Source of the DNA: Alphaproteobacteria bacterium
Lineage (GTDB): Bacteria; Pseudomonadota; Alphaproteobacteria; Caulobacterales; Aquidulcibacteraceae
NCBI GenBank assembly: GCA_016124655.1
Contig: WGNI01000013.1
Location: forward strand, 1 to 64,000
Direction: 5' to 3'
DNA: 64,000 nt
Shown in pieces: positions 15,878 through 24,391 of this stretch. Both the position numbers and the translations under genes were made by a program. Below the pieces are notes generated by a model. It saw only the letters and a list, made by a program, of their open reading frames with translations, did no database searches and had not been told where the DNA came from. Position 1 is the first letter of the stretch, and each line of letters begins with the position of its first letter.

Positions 15878-16081
15878 ATGGTGATGGGCAGCTGGGAAGA
15901 CATCGGCGGACTAAGCGGCCTGGACGCCGTCGTGTTTGGCCTTGCGGGGGCGGCGCTTCTAGCGCTCGCCTCCGCTTCGGGCCTCTTGCGCCGCATCCGC
16001 GACGAGCAGCTCCGCGAAATGGATCTGATGGTCGGCTACGACGCCTCGCTCGGCGCGTTTCCCTCCGACAATCAACGCTGA
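15878..16081 (+). CDS. Small hypothetical membrane protein
   Basis: A 67-residue frame with an acidic N-terminus, one predicted membrane helix (about residues 17-36, AVVFGLAGAALLALASASG) and a charged C-terminal part (LLRRIRDEQLREMDLM). GAAGGCGG lies just before the ATG at 15878; a second ATG lies two codons on. I do not recognise a family. The codon use is like its neighbours, and the clear hydrophobic/charged division argues for a real gene. It lies 40 bases before the glycosylase gene and may be cotranscribed with it. Confidence 0.5.
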   Translation: MVMGSWEDIGGLSGLDAVVFGLAGAALLALASASGLLRRIRDEQLREMDLMVGYDASLGAFPSDNQR

Positions 16082-16121
16082 ACCGATTGGCGAAGGCGGG
16101 GGCTTGCGGCAAAGCAGGGCG

Positions 16122-16739
16122 ATGAATCCCGCCGAAGCCCACCTCGTGTCCGTCTGTCCTGGCATGGCGGCGTTCGTGCCGCGCCACGAACCGTTTCCGG
16201 AAAAATTCAAGCGCAGCGCCGATCCCTATCAGGCGCTCGTCCGCGCGGTCGTGTTTCAACAGCTTTCCGGCAAGGCCGCGCAGACCATATTGGGCCGCGT
16301 CGTCGCGCAATTCGATCCGCCGTTTCCAAAGCCTGAAGCGCTTGTGAAGGCCCGCGAACCCAAGCTGCGCGAGGCGGGATTGTCGCGCCAGAAGATCGCC
16401 GCGCTGAAGGACATCGCCGCCAAGCGCATCGAAGGCGTGATCCCGACAGCCCGCACGCTGGCGAAATTGTCCGATGAGGACATCATCGAGCGGCTCACCG
16501 CAGCCCGCGGCGTCGGCCGCTGGACCGTGCAGATGTATCTCATCTTCTCGCTTGGCCGGCCCGATGTGTTCCCCGTCGATGATCTGGGCGTGCGCAAGGG
16601 CGCCGGCAAAATGGTCGGCCGCGATCTCACCGTGCAGGAGCTCGCCGCGTACGGCGAGCGTTGGGCGCCGTATCGCTCCGCCGCCGCCTGGCATTGCTGG
16701 CGCGCGGTCGACACCGTGACCCTCGACGCCGCTTCGTGA
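16122..16739 (+). CDS. DNA-3-methyladenine glycosylase II (AlkA-type, HhH-GPD)
   Basis: Excises alkylated purines from DNA as the first step of base-excision repair. The 205-residue protein has an N-terminal block (DPYQALVRAVVFQQLSGKAA) typical of AlkA. The helix-hairpin-helix is LTAARGVGRWTVQMYL. It is followed by the catalytic Asp in FPVDDLGVRKG. There is no Fe-S cluster cysteine motif, which separates it from endonuclease III. The start is the ATG at 16122; a TTG at 16104 is an alternative. It is shorter than E. coli AlkA because the extra N-terminal domain is absent. Confidence 0.92.
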   Translation: MNPAEAHLVSVCPGMAAFVPRHEPFPEKFKRSADPYQALVRAVVFQQLSGKAAQTILGRVVAQFDPPFPKPEALVKAREPKLREAGLSRQKIAALKDIAAKRIEGVIPTARTLAKLSDEDIIERLTAARGVGRWTVQMYLIFSLGRPDVFPVDDLGVRKGAGKMVGRDLTVQELAAYGERWAPYRSAAAWHCWRAVDTVTLDAAS

Positions 16740-16752
16740 TAGCATTGCGGAC

Positions 16753-17688
16753 ATGCCCGCCGTCGCCCGCATCAATCCGAAAACCGTTTTCACCGCCGAG
16801 GAATGGTCCAGCCTCACGGCGCGCTCCTCCTGGCGCGGCTTCGCCTTGGCTGCGCACGCCTGGGCGGTGATCTTCGCCGCCGGCGCGCTCTTCATCGCGT
16901 TTCCCAATCCGCTGACCTACGTTCTGGCCGTGATGATCATCGGCGCGCGGCAATTGGGCCTGGCGATCTTGATGCACGACGCCGCCCATGGAACGCTGCA
17001 TCCCAATCAGAACGTGAATGACTTTATCGGCCAATGGCTGTGCGGCGCTGCGGTCTCCGCCAATCTCGCGGAATACCGCCCTTACCATTTGCAGCATCAT
17101 CGCTTTACCGAGCAGCCCGAAGATCCCGATCTCAGCCTCTCCGCGCCGTTTCCGATCACCCGCAAAAGTTTCTGGCGCAAGGCGCTGCGCGATCTCTCGG
17201 GACAAACCTTTTTCAAGCAGCGCATCGCCCCGTCCTTCGCCCGCTTCGCCGGCGCGCGAAAAGTCTCGCGCGAAAGAGCCGGGCAGGTCGATGGGCAGGC
17301 GTTGCGCTTCTGGGTCGCCAACGGCGCGCTGATCGCTGTCACCACCGCGCTCGGCTATTGGTGGGCGTGGTTTGCGCTCTGGCTCGTGCCGATGGCGACC
17401 TGGCTCTCGCTCATCACGCGCCTGCGCAACATCGCCGAGCACGCCTGCGTCGGCAAACACGAAGACCCGTTCCGGCATGCGCGCACGACGCGCGCCAATT
17501 GGATCGAGCGCCTGCTCATCGCGCCCTATTGGGTGCATTATCACGCCGAGCATCACGTCTTTATGCATCTGCCGTGCTGGAGCCTGCCGAAAGCGCACGC
17601 GCTTTTGGGCGAAAAGGGCTTCCACGCGCGCATGTTCATCGCGCCCGGCTACGCCACCGTGTTGCGCGAGGCGACCGCGCGCGCGTGA
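16753..17688 (+). CDS. Membrane fatty acid desaturase family protein
   Basis: A 311-residue di-iron membrane desaturase/hydroxylase. The three histidine boxes are HDAAH (about residue 76), HLQHH (about 115) and HAEHH (about 263). Four or so membrane helices surround them. Members introduce double bonds or hydroxyls into fatty acids or carotenoid-type lipids using ferredoxin or a similar donor. The ATG lies 13 bases after the glycosylase stop, so cotranscription is possible. A hairpin cluster follows the stop. Confidence 0.92.
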   Translation: MPAVARINPKTVFTAEEWSSLTARSSWRGFALAAHAWAVIFAAGALFIAFPNPLTYVLAVMIIGARQLGLAILMHDAAHGTLHPNQNVNDFIGQWLCGAAVSANLAEYRPYHLQHHRFTEQPEDPDLSLSAPFPITRKSFWRKALRDLSGQTFFKQRIAPSFARFAGARKVSRERAGQVDGQALRFWVANGALIAVTTALGYWWAWFALWLVPMATWLSLITRLRNIAEHACVGKHEDPFRHARTTRANWIERLLIAPYWVHYHAEHHVFMHLPCWSLPKAHALLGEKGFHARMFIAPGYATVLREATARA

Positions 17689-17705
17689 GAGAACCAGGAC
17701 CGTCT

Positions 17706-17802
17706 CCTTCTCCCCCTGTGGGAGAAGGATGATCACGGCGCCGTTGGGTCCCTCTCCCCTTGTGGGAGAGGGTGGTTTCGCGAAAGCGAAACCGGGTGAG
17801 GG
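17706..17802 (+). repeat. Intergenic hairpin cluster, family A copy 1
   Basis: Three perfect hairpins in a row. CCTTCTCCC/GGGAGAAGG has a five-base loop (17706-17728). CCCTCTCCC/GGGAGAGGG has a five-base loop (17750-17772). GGTTTCGC-GAAA-GCGAAACC has a GNRA tetraloop (17774-17793). No U-run follows, so this is not a classical terminator. Closely related hairpins occur near 18.48, 44.13-44.27 and 55.98-56.16 kb, so it is a dispersed REP-like family. Confidence 0.85.
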
Positions 17803-17826
17803 GTGTCGGCGCAACGAGGGTGGATT

Positions 17827-18474
17827 GTGCCGATAGCAAATGTCCCAGCCTTCATTCGCGCCAACACGCGTATCCTCGCGCCGCCGCACGCGCCGGAATT
17901 GCGCCTGCATCTCGCCGATGACGCCGTCGCCCTGTGGGAAATGACCGAAGAGCAATTGGGCGAATTGGGCTTGCCGCCGCCGTTTTGGGCCTTTGCCTGG
18001 GCCGGCGGGCAGGCGCTCGCGCGCTATGTTTTGGACCATCCCGAAACCGTATCAGGCAAGGCTGTAGCCGATGTCGCCTCCGGTTCAGGCCTTGTCGCCA
18101 TCGCCGCGATGCGGGCCGGCGCGCAAAGCGCTCGCGCCTACGACGTCGATCCGTTCGCGCGCGACGCAGCCATCCTCAATGCGGCCCTCAACGCCGTCGA
18201 GATCGATGCGCGCTGCGAAGATCCGATCGGCCAGGACGCTGTGGGCGACGTGATCCTGGTCGGCGATTTGTTTTACGATCGCGACATTGCCGTGCGGCTT
18301 CTTGATTGGCTGCACGCGCAGGCGGCGGCAGGGAAAACTGTGCTGATTGGCGATCCCGGCCGGTCCTATCTGCCGAAATCGAGCTTGCGTCTTATCGCCG
18401 AATATCAGGTGCCTGTGTCGCGCGCGCTGGAGGACGCTGAGATCAAACGCACGGGCGTGTGGAGTTTGCTCTGA
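17827..18474 (+). CDS. ETFB-lysine methyltransferase-like SAM methyltransferase
   Basis: A 215-residue class I methyltransferase. It matches the bacterial homologues of ETFBKMT (METTL20), which trimethylate lysines of the electron-transfer flavoprotein beta subunit. Typical blocks are PPFWAFAWAGGQALARYVLD, VADVASGSGLVAIAAMRAGA (SAM motif I), VGDLFYDRD and GDPGRSYLP. PrmA is the nearest alternative but is longer. The start is ambiguous because the upstream sequence is hairpin repeat. GTG 17827, with GAGGGTGG before it, fits the family better than GTG 17803. Confidence 0.85.
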   Translation: MPIANVPAFIRANTRILAPPHAPELRLHLADDAVALWEMTEEQLGELGLPPPFWAFAWAGGQALARYVLDHPETVSGKAVADVASGSGLVAIAAMRAGAQSARAYDVDPFARDAAILNAALNAVEIDARCEDPIGQDAVGDVILVGDLFYDRDIAVRLLDWLHAQAAAGKTVLIGDPGRSYLPKSSLRLIAEYQVPVSRALEDAEIKRTGVWSLL

Positions 18475-18482
18475 GCGCGCTC

Positions 18483-18520
18483 CCTCCCCTGCAAGGGGAG
18501 GGGTGTCGTCGAAGGCGACG
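18483..18520 (+). repeat. Intergenic hairpin, family A copy 2
   Basis: CCTCCCCT-GCA-AGGGGAGG forms a perfect hairpin (18483-18501) directly after the methyltransferase stop. A second short inverted repeat around GTCG...CGAC (about 18506-18519) follows. The layout (C-rich hairpin, then a GAA-looped one, then a G-rich tail) copies the element at 17750-17802. It separates convergent genes here and could also act as a bidirectional transcription barrier. Confidence 0.75.
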
Positions 18521-18606
18521 GGAGGGGTCGCTTTGTTTGAAGTCGGCGCAACCACCCGTCCCGTCATGCTGCACCGGGGGAGTTGAAGGGGCAGAGCACG
18601 GAATGG

Positions 18607-19545
18607 TCAGTTCAAGAACGGCAGCGCCGTCCGCCAGATCGGCTCCATCGCGAACGCGAGCGCCACGCCAAACCCAATCAGCGCGTTGTGCTTGAACGCC
18701 GCAAGCGCCGTCGGCCCGTCTTTCACACTGCCCAGCATCGGCCAGATCAAGCCGCCGCCGATGCCCGCGAGCACCAGATAGGTGGGCCATTGCGCGCCCG
18801 CCGCCCAGCTCGCCGCGCCCCACAGGAAGAGCGCGCCGACGTAAAATCCCGTCGTCCAGGGAATCCACGTATCGCCGAACAGGCGCGCCGTGGATTTCAC
18901 GCCGACCAGCGCGTCGTCTTCAATGTCCTGCAGCGCGTAGATCGTGTCGTACGCGATGGTCCACGCGATGCAGCCCGCATAGAGCAGGACGGTCTCCAAT
19001 CGGATCGCGTTGTCGACCGCAGCGCCCGCGACCAGCGCGCCCCAGGAGAATACGATCCCAAGCCACGCCTGCGGCCACCACGTGATCCGCTTCATGAACG
19101 GGTAGGCAGCCACCAGCGGAATGGCGCCGAGCGCGATCCATTGCGCCAGCCGCGGCAGGCACAACAGCACGACAAGACCGACCAGGCATTGCGCCACAAG
19201 CCAGATCCACGCGCCGCGCAATGACATCGCGCCCGAAGGCAACGGCCGCGACGCCGTCCGCGCGACCATCGCGTCAATGTCGCGATCGACGATGTCATTA
19301 TAGGTGCAGCCCGCGCCGCGCATGGCGACCGCGCCGAGCGCAAACAGCGCCGCGTAGCCCAGATCGATCCACCAGAACCCTTCCTGCGTGCGCGTCAGCG
19401 CCAGCCCCATCAGGCACGGCAGCGCCAACAGCCGCCAGCCGATCGGCCGGTCCCAGCGCGCCAGCTGCGCCAGCGCCCGCCACGCGGGCGGCAGGCGATC
19501 GGTCCAATGTTGCGGCAACGCATCGGCGGGCTTGGATTGAGCCAT
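18607..19545 (-). CDS. ubiA: 4-hydroxybenzoate polyprenyltransferase
   Basis: UbiA attaches the polyprenyl tail to 4-hydroxybenzoate in ubiquinone biosynthesis, inside the membrane. The 312-residue protein has about nine membrane helices. Both aspartate-rich motifs that bind Mg-prenyl-diphosphate are present: NDIVDRDID and YDTIYALQDIEDD. The start is the ATG at 19545 (MAQSKPADALPQHW); a longer reading adds residues of unlike composition. It converges on the methyltransferase gene. Confidence 0.95.
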   Translation of the reverse strand: MAQSKPADALPQHWTDRLPPAWRALAQLARWDRPIGWRLLALPCLMGLALTRTQEGFWWIDLGYAALFALGAVAMRGAGCTYNDIVDRDIDAMVARTASRPLPSGAMSLRGAWIWLVAQCLVGLVVLLCLPRLAQWIALGAIPLVAAYPFMKRITWWPQAWLGIVFSWGALVAGAAVDNAIRLETVLLYAGCIAWTIAYDTIYALQDIEDDALVGVKSTARLFGDTWIPWTTGFYVGALFLWGAASWAAGAQWPTYLVLAGIGGGLIWPMLGSVKDGPTALAAFKHNALIGFGVALAFAMEPIWRTALPFLN

Positions 19546-19867
19546 GGCGCGCGACGATGGCCACGCGCAGGGGTGGACGCAAGCAAGCCTTGCGGCTATG
19601 ACGCGACATACTTTCGCAGGGAGCGCTCGTTTTAATGACCGAGTTTTGAAATCGTCGGCGCCGTGACGGGACGCCGAGCCGCACGCCGGGAGCGATTGCT
19701 CTTTGCAGCGGCGAAATCTCCCCACGCGCCTGCGCTTCGGAACTGGTCAACGCGCTCCTGATCGCGACCGGCCCGCCGCCCGCCCCGCGCAAGCGGACAA
19801 TCCAATCCTTTTACGATGCAAACGCGTCGGCCGTCCGCGCGGCCGCCGCTGAATTCGGGTCTCCGCC
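19546..19867 (+). other. 322-base intergenic region between divergent genes
   Basis: Separates the divergent ubiA and ABC exporter genes, so it must hold both promoters. I see no convincing open frame, RNA gene or perfect hairpin in it. An AT-richer patch (about 19605-19635, around GCTCGTTTTAATGACC) is the best promoter candidate, but no clean -35/-10 pair is visible. Confidence 0.6.
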
Positions 19868-21679
19868 ATGAGCGACGCCGCTTTGACCGACGATGATGAT
19901 GATGAATTGCGCCCCCTGCGCGCGCCCGCAGGGGAAATCATGCGCTATCTGTGGGTGCGCTGGACCTCGCAGACGCCGCTGCTGATCACGTTTCTGCTGC
20001 TCTACACGATTGCGGTCGCGTGCGACCTCGCGCTGCCGATCGTCTCCGCGCAGCTGATCGATGCGCTGTCCCAAGGCCCAGACGCTGGCCGTTCCGCCGC
20101 GGTCGCGGCGTACACGCTGTTCTGCGCCATCGCCTTCGGCTTCTACTTCATGCGCAACTGGTCGGTGCGCTATTGGATCCCGCTGGCGGCGCGCAACATG
20201 CGCGACATCGTCAATGGCGGCTTCGCCGACGTGCAGCGCTTCTCCGCGGACTGGCACGCCAACAATTTCGCCGGCGCCACGGTGCGGCGCGTGTCGCGCG
20301 CGATGAATGCCTACGACATCATCTCCGATACGCTGGTGTGGTTCGTCCTGCCCGCGATCATCGTGCTGACCGGCGTGACGGTGATGACGGCGATGCGCTG
20401 GCCGCTGATCGGCCTGTTCGTGTTCGTCACCATTGTTGCGATGCTGGTCTTCAACTACTGGGCCGCGCGCTACTATCTGCGCGAGGACTACGCCCAGACC
20501 AACGCCGCCGACACCCGCATCGGCGCGTCCCTGGCTGACGCCGTCGGCGCCAACGCCAGCGTGAAAGCGTTCGGCGCCGAAGCCCGCGAAGCCGAGCGTC
20601 TCAATGCCGTGGTGGAGGATTGGCGCTGGAAGGCCGAGCGGCTGTGGACGCGCGGCACCAACACCTGGATCCTGCAGAACATCCTGCTCTACGTGCTCCA
20701 GGTCGGCCTGTTGGGCTTGGTGCTGCGCGAATGGGCGCAAGGGCGCGCGACGGCCGGCGATGCGGCCTTCGCCATCACGTCCTACTTTCTCGTCTCGGGC
20801 TATCTGCGCTCGATCGGCGAAAGCATCCGCAATCTTCAGCGCGGCTTCGCCGACATTTCCGATGTCGTCGCTTACGCCAATCAGACTGCGGATTTGGCCG
20901 ACCCGCCGAACGCGCGCGCGTTCGCGGCCGGCGCCGGCCGGATTCAATTCGACGCCGTGAGCTTCGGCTATCGCGGGCAACCCGCGCCGCTCTATCGAGA
21001 TTTTTCGCTCGACATCGCGCCGGGCGAAACCGTGGCGCTCGTCGGCCCCACCGGCTCGGGCAAGTCGACCTTCGTCAAGCTTGTGCAGCGGCTTTACGAT
21101 GTGAACGCTGGCGTCATCCGCATCGATGGTCAGGACGTGCGGACCGTGTCGCAGGCCAGCCTGCGCCGCGCCATCGCCATCGTGCCCCAGGATCCGGCGC
21201 TGTTTCACCGCACCTTGCGGGAGAACATCGCCTACGCCCGGCCCGATGCGCCAATGGAGGCGGTGATCGACTCAGCCCGCCGCGCCCGTGCGCATGACTT
21301 CATCCTGCGCTTGCCGAAAGGCTACGACACCGAAGTCGGCGAACGCGGCGTGAAGCTGTCGGGCGGCGAACGCCAGCGCGTGGCGCTGGCGCGGGCCTTC
21401 CTGGCCGATGCGCCGATCCTGGTGTTGGACGAAGCCACCTCGTCGCTCGATGTGGAGACCGAACGCGACATCCAGGCCGCGATGGCGGAGCTGATGGCCG
21501 GCCGCACCACGATCGTCGTGGCGCACCGGCTGTCGACCATTCGCGAAGCCGATCGCATCCTGGTGTTCGACCAGGGCCGCATCGTCGAGCAGGGCCGTCA
21601 CCGCGAACTGGTGGAAAGCGGGGGCCTCTATGCCCGGCTGCATGCGCTGGCGCAGGGCGACAAGCTCGCCGCGGCGTAA
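19868..21679 (+). CDS. ABC exporter (fused permease-ATPase)
   Basis: A 603-residue half-transporter with six hydrophobic segments in residues 35-330. The ATPase has Walker A GPTGSGKST (about 393), signature KLSGGERQR (about 496), Walker B ILVLDEATSSLD (about 517) and H-loop AHRLST. The N-terminal tail has a run of acidic residues (TDDDDDE). It works as a homodimer; the substrate is unknown (lipid, peptide or drug). It is not closely similar to the exporter at 10047-11774. It stands alone, followed by a 500-base repeat region. Confidence 0.93.
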   Translation: MSDAALTDDDDDELRPLRAPAGEIMRYLWVRWTSQTPLLITFLLLYTIAVACDLALPIVSAQLIDALSQGPDAGRSAAVAAYTLFCAIAFGFYFMRNWSVRYWIPLAARNMRDIVNGGFADVQRFSADWHANNFAGATVRRVSRAMNAYDIISDTLVWFVLPAIIVLTGVTVMTAMRWPLIGLFVFVTIVAMLVFNYWAARYYLREDYAQTNAADTRIGASLADAVGANASVKAFGAEAREAERLNAVVEDWRWKAERLWTRGTNTWILQNILLYVLQVGLLGLVLREWAQGRATAGDAAFAITSYFLVSGYLRSIGESIRNLQRGFADISDVVAYANQTADLADPPNARAFAAGAGRIQFDAVSFGYRGQPAPLYRDFSLDIAPGETVALVGPTGSGKSTFVKLVQRLYDVNAGVIRIDGQDVRTVSQASLRRAIAIVPQDPALFHRTLRENIAYARPDAPMEAVIDSARRARAHDFILRLPKGYDTEVGERGVKLSGGERQRVALARAFLADAPILVLDEATSSLDVETERDIQAAMAELMAGRTTIVVAHRLSTIREADRILVFDQGRIVEQGRHRELVESGGLYARLHALAQGDKLAAA

Positions 21680-21689
21680 GCCTTGGCGC

Positions 21690-22115
21690 CCCAATACCTG
21701 TCATCCCGGACGCTGAGCGTCAGCGAAGCGATCCGGGACCTCGTGCGGAAGTACGCTCACTCCTAAACGAGGTCCCGGCGCTCACGATGCGCGTTCGTCC
21801 GGGATGACACGGCTCCGAGCTACGGAAACTTTCGGGCTCGGCCCTGGCGAAAGCCAGGGCCCATTTCTGCACACGCTTGAGGTGATGGGCCCTGGCGTTC
21901 GCCAGGGCCGAGCGATTGTGGTTCAAGCATCAAGTCCTTCTGGGCTTGGTGCTTGCATGGAAACCTGGAGCGCGGACGCCCTCGTCCGCGCGTCTCGCCG
22001 ACGGTCGTCCCGCCCATCGCCCCGGCCATGCGGAGCATGAGCCGGGGACCATTTCGGCGGCGCTTGAACATGGATCCCGGATCGCGCCGTCGGCGCGTCC
22101 GGGATGATGGAACAT
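21690..22115 (+). repeat. Intergenic hairpin array, family B copy 1
   Basis: The 502-base gap 21680-22181 is filled with palindromic modules. A long inverted repeat has ATCCCGGACG near 21703 and CGTCCGGGAT near 21797. GGCCCTGGC/GCCAGGGCC occurs twice, with loops GAAA (21840-21861) and GTTC (21888-21909). GCGGACG-CCCT-CGTCCGC lies near 21972-21989. A further GATCCCGG...CCGGGAT pair lies near 22074-22105. The GGCCCTGGC and GCGGACG modules recur in the same order at 63772-63841. I see no gene in this gap. Confidence 0.85.
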
Positions 22116-22181
22116 CGACGGTGCGAGGCTTGCGCGGCCGTTGCGGCGCCGCGATACCCGTAGGTCGAAGGAGACAGCCAC

Positions 22182-23651
22182 ATGCCGCAAACGCCATCGG
22201 TGGCGATCATCGGAGCCGGCTTCAGCGGCCTGGCCGCCGCCGTGCAGCTGAAGCAGGCCGGCTACGATCGCATCACCATTTACGACAAGGCCGAGCGCGT
22301 CGGCGGCACGTGGCAATACAACACCTATCCCGGCTGCGCCTGCGATGTGCGGGTGCAGCTTTATTCCCTGTCCTTCGAACCGAACGGGGAATGGGATTAC
22401 GTGTTCGCGCGCAGCGACGAGATTCAGCGCTATCTCGAACACGTCGTCGACAAATACGAATTGCGCGGCCGCTTGCGGCTGAAGACCGAAATCAAGAGCG
22501 CAGCCTGGGACGACGCCGCCGCGACCTGGCGCTTCACGCTGGGCGATGGAACCACCGCCGCGGCCGACATCTTCGTCGCCGCCTTCGGCCAGCTCGATAC
22601 CCCGCATATGCCTGAGATCGAAGGCCGGGACAGTTTCGCCGGCCCCGCCTTTCACTCCGCGCGCTGGCGCCATGACGTGGACCTGAAGGGCAAGCGCGTC
22701 GGCGTCATCGGCAACGCCGCCAGCGCGGCGCAATTCGTGCCCGAGATCGCGCCGAAGGTCGCCCATCTCAATGTGTTTCAACGCTCGCCAAACTATCTCC
22801 TGCCGCGCGGCGACCGTGCGATTTCCGGTTTCGAGAAACATGCCTTCAAGCTGGCGCCCTGGCTGATGGGCGTGACGCGTCAACAGACCTATCTCTGGTC
22901 GGAATGGTTGTTCTACGGCGCGTTCAAGCCGGACGACTGGCGCGCGGGGTTTTTTCGCACCACCGCGCTGAAGCATCTGGAATCGCAAATCGCTGATCCC
23001 GACCTGCGCGCAAAGCTCACGCCGGAGTATCAGATCGGCTGCAAGCGCATCATCTTCTCCGATGATTATTATCCAGCGCTGACGCGCGGCAATGTCGATC
23101 TCGTCACCGAGCCGATCGCCGCGATCACGCCCGAGGGCGTGAAACTGAAGGACGGCTCAGAACGCAAGCTCGACGTGCTGATCTACGGCACCGGCTATGA
23201 CGCCGCCCATTTCCGCTGGTCGTGCGAAGTGCGCGGACTGAAAGGCGCGGTGCTGCAGGAGAAATGGAAGAACGGGCCGGAAGCCTATCTCGGCGTTTCC
23301 GTCGCGGGCTTTCCCAACATGTTCATTCTCTATGGGCCTAACACCAATCTCGGCCACACCTCGATCCTGTTCATGGTCGAACGCCAGATCGAATACATGA
23401 TCGCCTGCCTCAATGAGATGCGCGCGGAGAACGCCGTCGCCGTGGAGGTCACCAAGCAGGCGCAGGATCGCTACAATTACCTGTTGCAGGATGAACTGGC
23501 CCATACGCCCTGGGCGAGCTCGTGCGCGTCCTGGTACAAGACCGAATACGGCAAGATCACCAACAACTTCTCCGGCAGCACGCGCGATTACGCCCGCCGC
23601 CTGAAGAAGCCGAACTTCGATGATTTCAAGCTGCGCCCCAGCGCCGCGTAA
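22182..23651 (+). CDS. Flavin-dependent monooxygenase (Baeyer-Villiger / FMO type)
   Basis: A 489-residue class B monooxygenase. The FAD Rossmann motif is IIGAGFSGLAAA (residues 9-20), with the conserved GGTWQYNTYPGC. The fingerprint FAGPAFHSARW fits FXGXXXHXXXW, but the next residue is Arg instead of the usual Pro or Asp. The NADP Rossmann motif is GVIGNAASAAQ. It uses NADPH and O2 to oxygenate ketones or heteroatoms; the substrate is unknown. GAAGGAGA precedes the ATG. A neighbouring partner pathway is not visible. Confidence 0.92.
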   Translation: MPQTPSVAIIGAGFSGLAAAVQLKQAGYDRITIYDKAERVGGTWQYNTYPGCACDVRVQLYSLSFEPNGEWDYVFARSDEIQRYLEHVVDKYELRGRLRLKTEIKSAAWDDAAATWRFTLGDGTTAAADIFVAAFGQLDTPHMPEIEGRDSFAGPAFHSARWRHDVDLKGKRVGVIGNAASAAQFVPEIAPKVAHLNVFQRSPNYLLPRGDRAISGFEKHAFKLAPWLMGVTRQQTYLWSEWLFYGAFKPDDWRAGFFRTTALKHLESQIADPDLRAKLTPEYQIGCKRIIFSDDYYPALTRGNVDLVTEPIAAITPEGVKLKDGSERKLDVLIYGTGYDAAHFRWSCEVRGLKGAVLQEKWKNGPEAYLGVSVAGFPNMFILYGPNTNLGHTSILFMVERQIEYMIACLNEMRAENAVAVEVTKQAQDRYNYLLQDELAHTPWASSCASWYKTEYGKITNNFSGSTRDYARRLKKPNFDDFKLRPSAA

Positions 23652-23679
23652 CTCCAGCGCGGCTTGATCCCTGCGCGAC

Positions 23680-24291
23680 CTACTCTCTGTGCGCCACCGG
23701 CGGCAGCGGCGCGCTCAGCCGAGATGACACCAGATCGCGAATGCGCTGGCGTTCGGCGCGTCGCCGGCGCTGTTGCGTGATGCGGTCCCACGCCCAGCTC
23801 AGCGCCCAGAACACCGGATACGAGAGAAACGAAAACATGAACGCCAGAAACGCCGCGCCCAAAGGCGGCCGGTCGAAATTGAAATGGCTGATGAGATAGA
23901 AAATGACCGCCAGCGCCGCGGACAATCCCAGCGCCTTCCAGCGCGGGCCGAACCAGGGCGGGCGGTAGATCGCGTCGAACCCGCGCGGATATTCCTCGCG
24001 CTCGTCGGTGGACTGGTTGATCAGCATCAGCGTGGCCGGGCTCTCCATGTCCTTGCGCCGGCCGCGTACGACCACCGCGCGATGGCCTTCGCGCACGCCG
24101 AGATCGGCGTCCTCGAAATCGAAATGCCGTTCCTTGCCTCTTTCGTCGCGCAGGAACACGCGCATCTGCGTGACGACCACGCCCTCGCGGTCCTGTGACC
24201 CCATGAGCGCGTTCGGCGTCACCCGTTCTGACGTGAGCTGCACATCGGTCACGTCCCCGGAAATGACCTGCAGCTTGGGCGGTGTAGCCAT
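23680..24291 (-). CDS. Hypothetical protein with two C-terminal membrane helices
   Basis: A 203-residue protein of no family I recognise. The first ~110 residues form a soluble, beta-rich part with charged strands (MRVFLRDERGKERHFDFED, GHRAVVVRGRR). Two hydrophobic segments follow (about 131-149 and 156-176). The tail is basic (RRRRAERQRIRD). The start at 24291 (MATPPKLQVI) has GGGGGAG upstream and leaves 100 bases to the divergent rsmE. It may be a membrane-anchored regulatory or stress protein, but there is no direct evidence. Confidence 0.7.
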   Translation of the reverse strand: MATPPKLQVISGDVTDVQLTSERVTPNALMGSQDREGVVVTQMRVFLRDERGKERHFDFEDADLGVREGHRAVVVRGRRKDMESPATLMLINQSTDEREEYPRGFDAIYRPPWFGPRWKALGLSAALAVIFYLISHFNFDRPPLGAAFLAFMFSFLSYPVFWALSWAWDRITQQRRRRAERQRIRDLVSSRLSAPLPPVAHRE

Positions 24292-24391
24292 CGCGTCTCC
24301 CCCGCGTGGAAGCTGCGGATCAGCGCTGCGGCTGGCGCGTTCGTCAAGCGGAAAGCTTGCCCGCGGGCCCAGCCTGCGCCAACACCCGCGC

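Noticed and set aside
19546-19867. A gene in the ubiA-ABC exporter gap
   Set aside because: Short frames exist on both strands, but none has a ribosome site plus a protein-like composition; the gap is more simply a divergent promoter region.
21680-22181. Possible CRISPR array or insertion-sequence remnant
   Set aside because: Repeats are palindromes of unequal spacing and order, with no constant repeat-spacer period and no transposase fragment.
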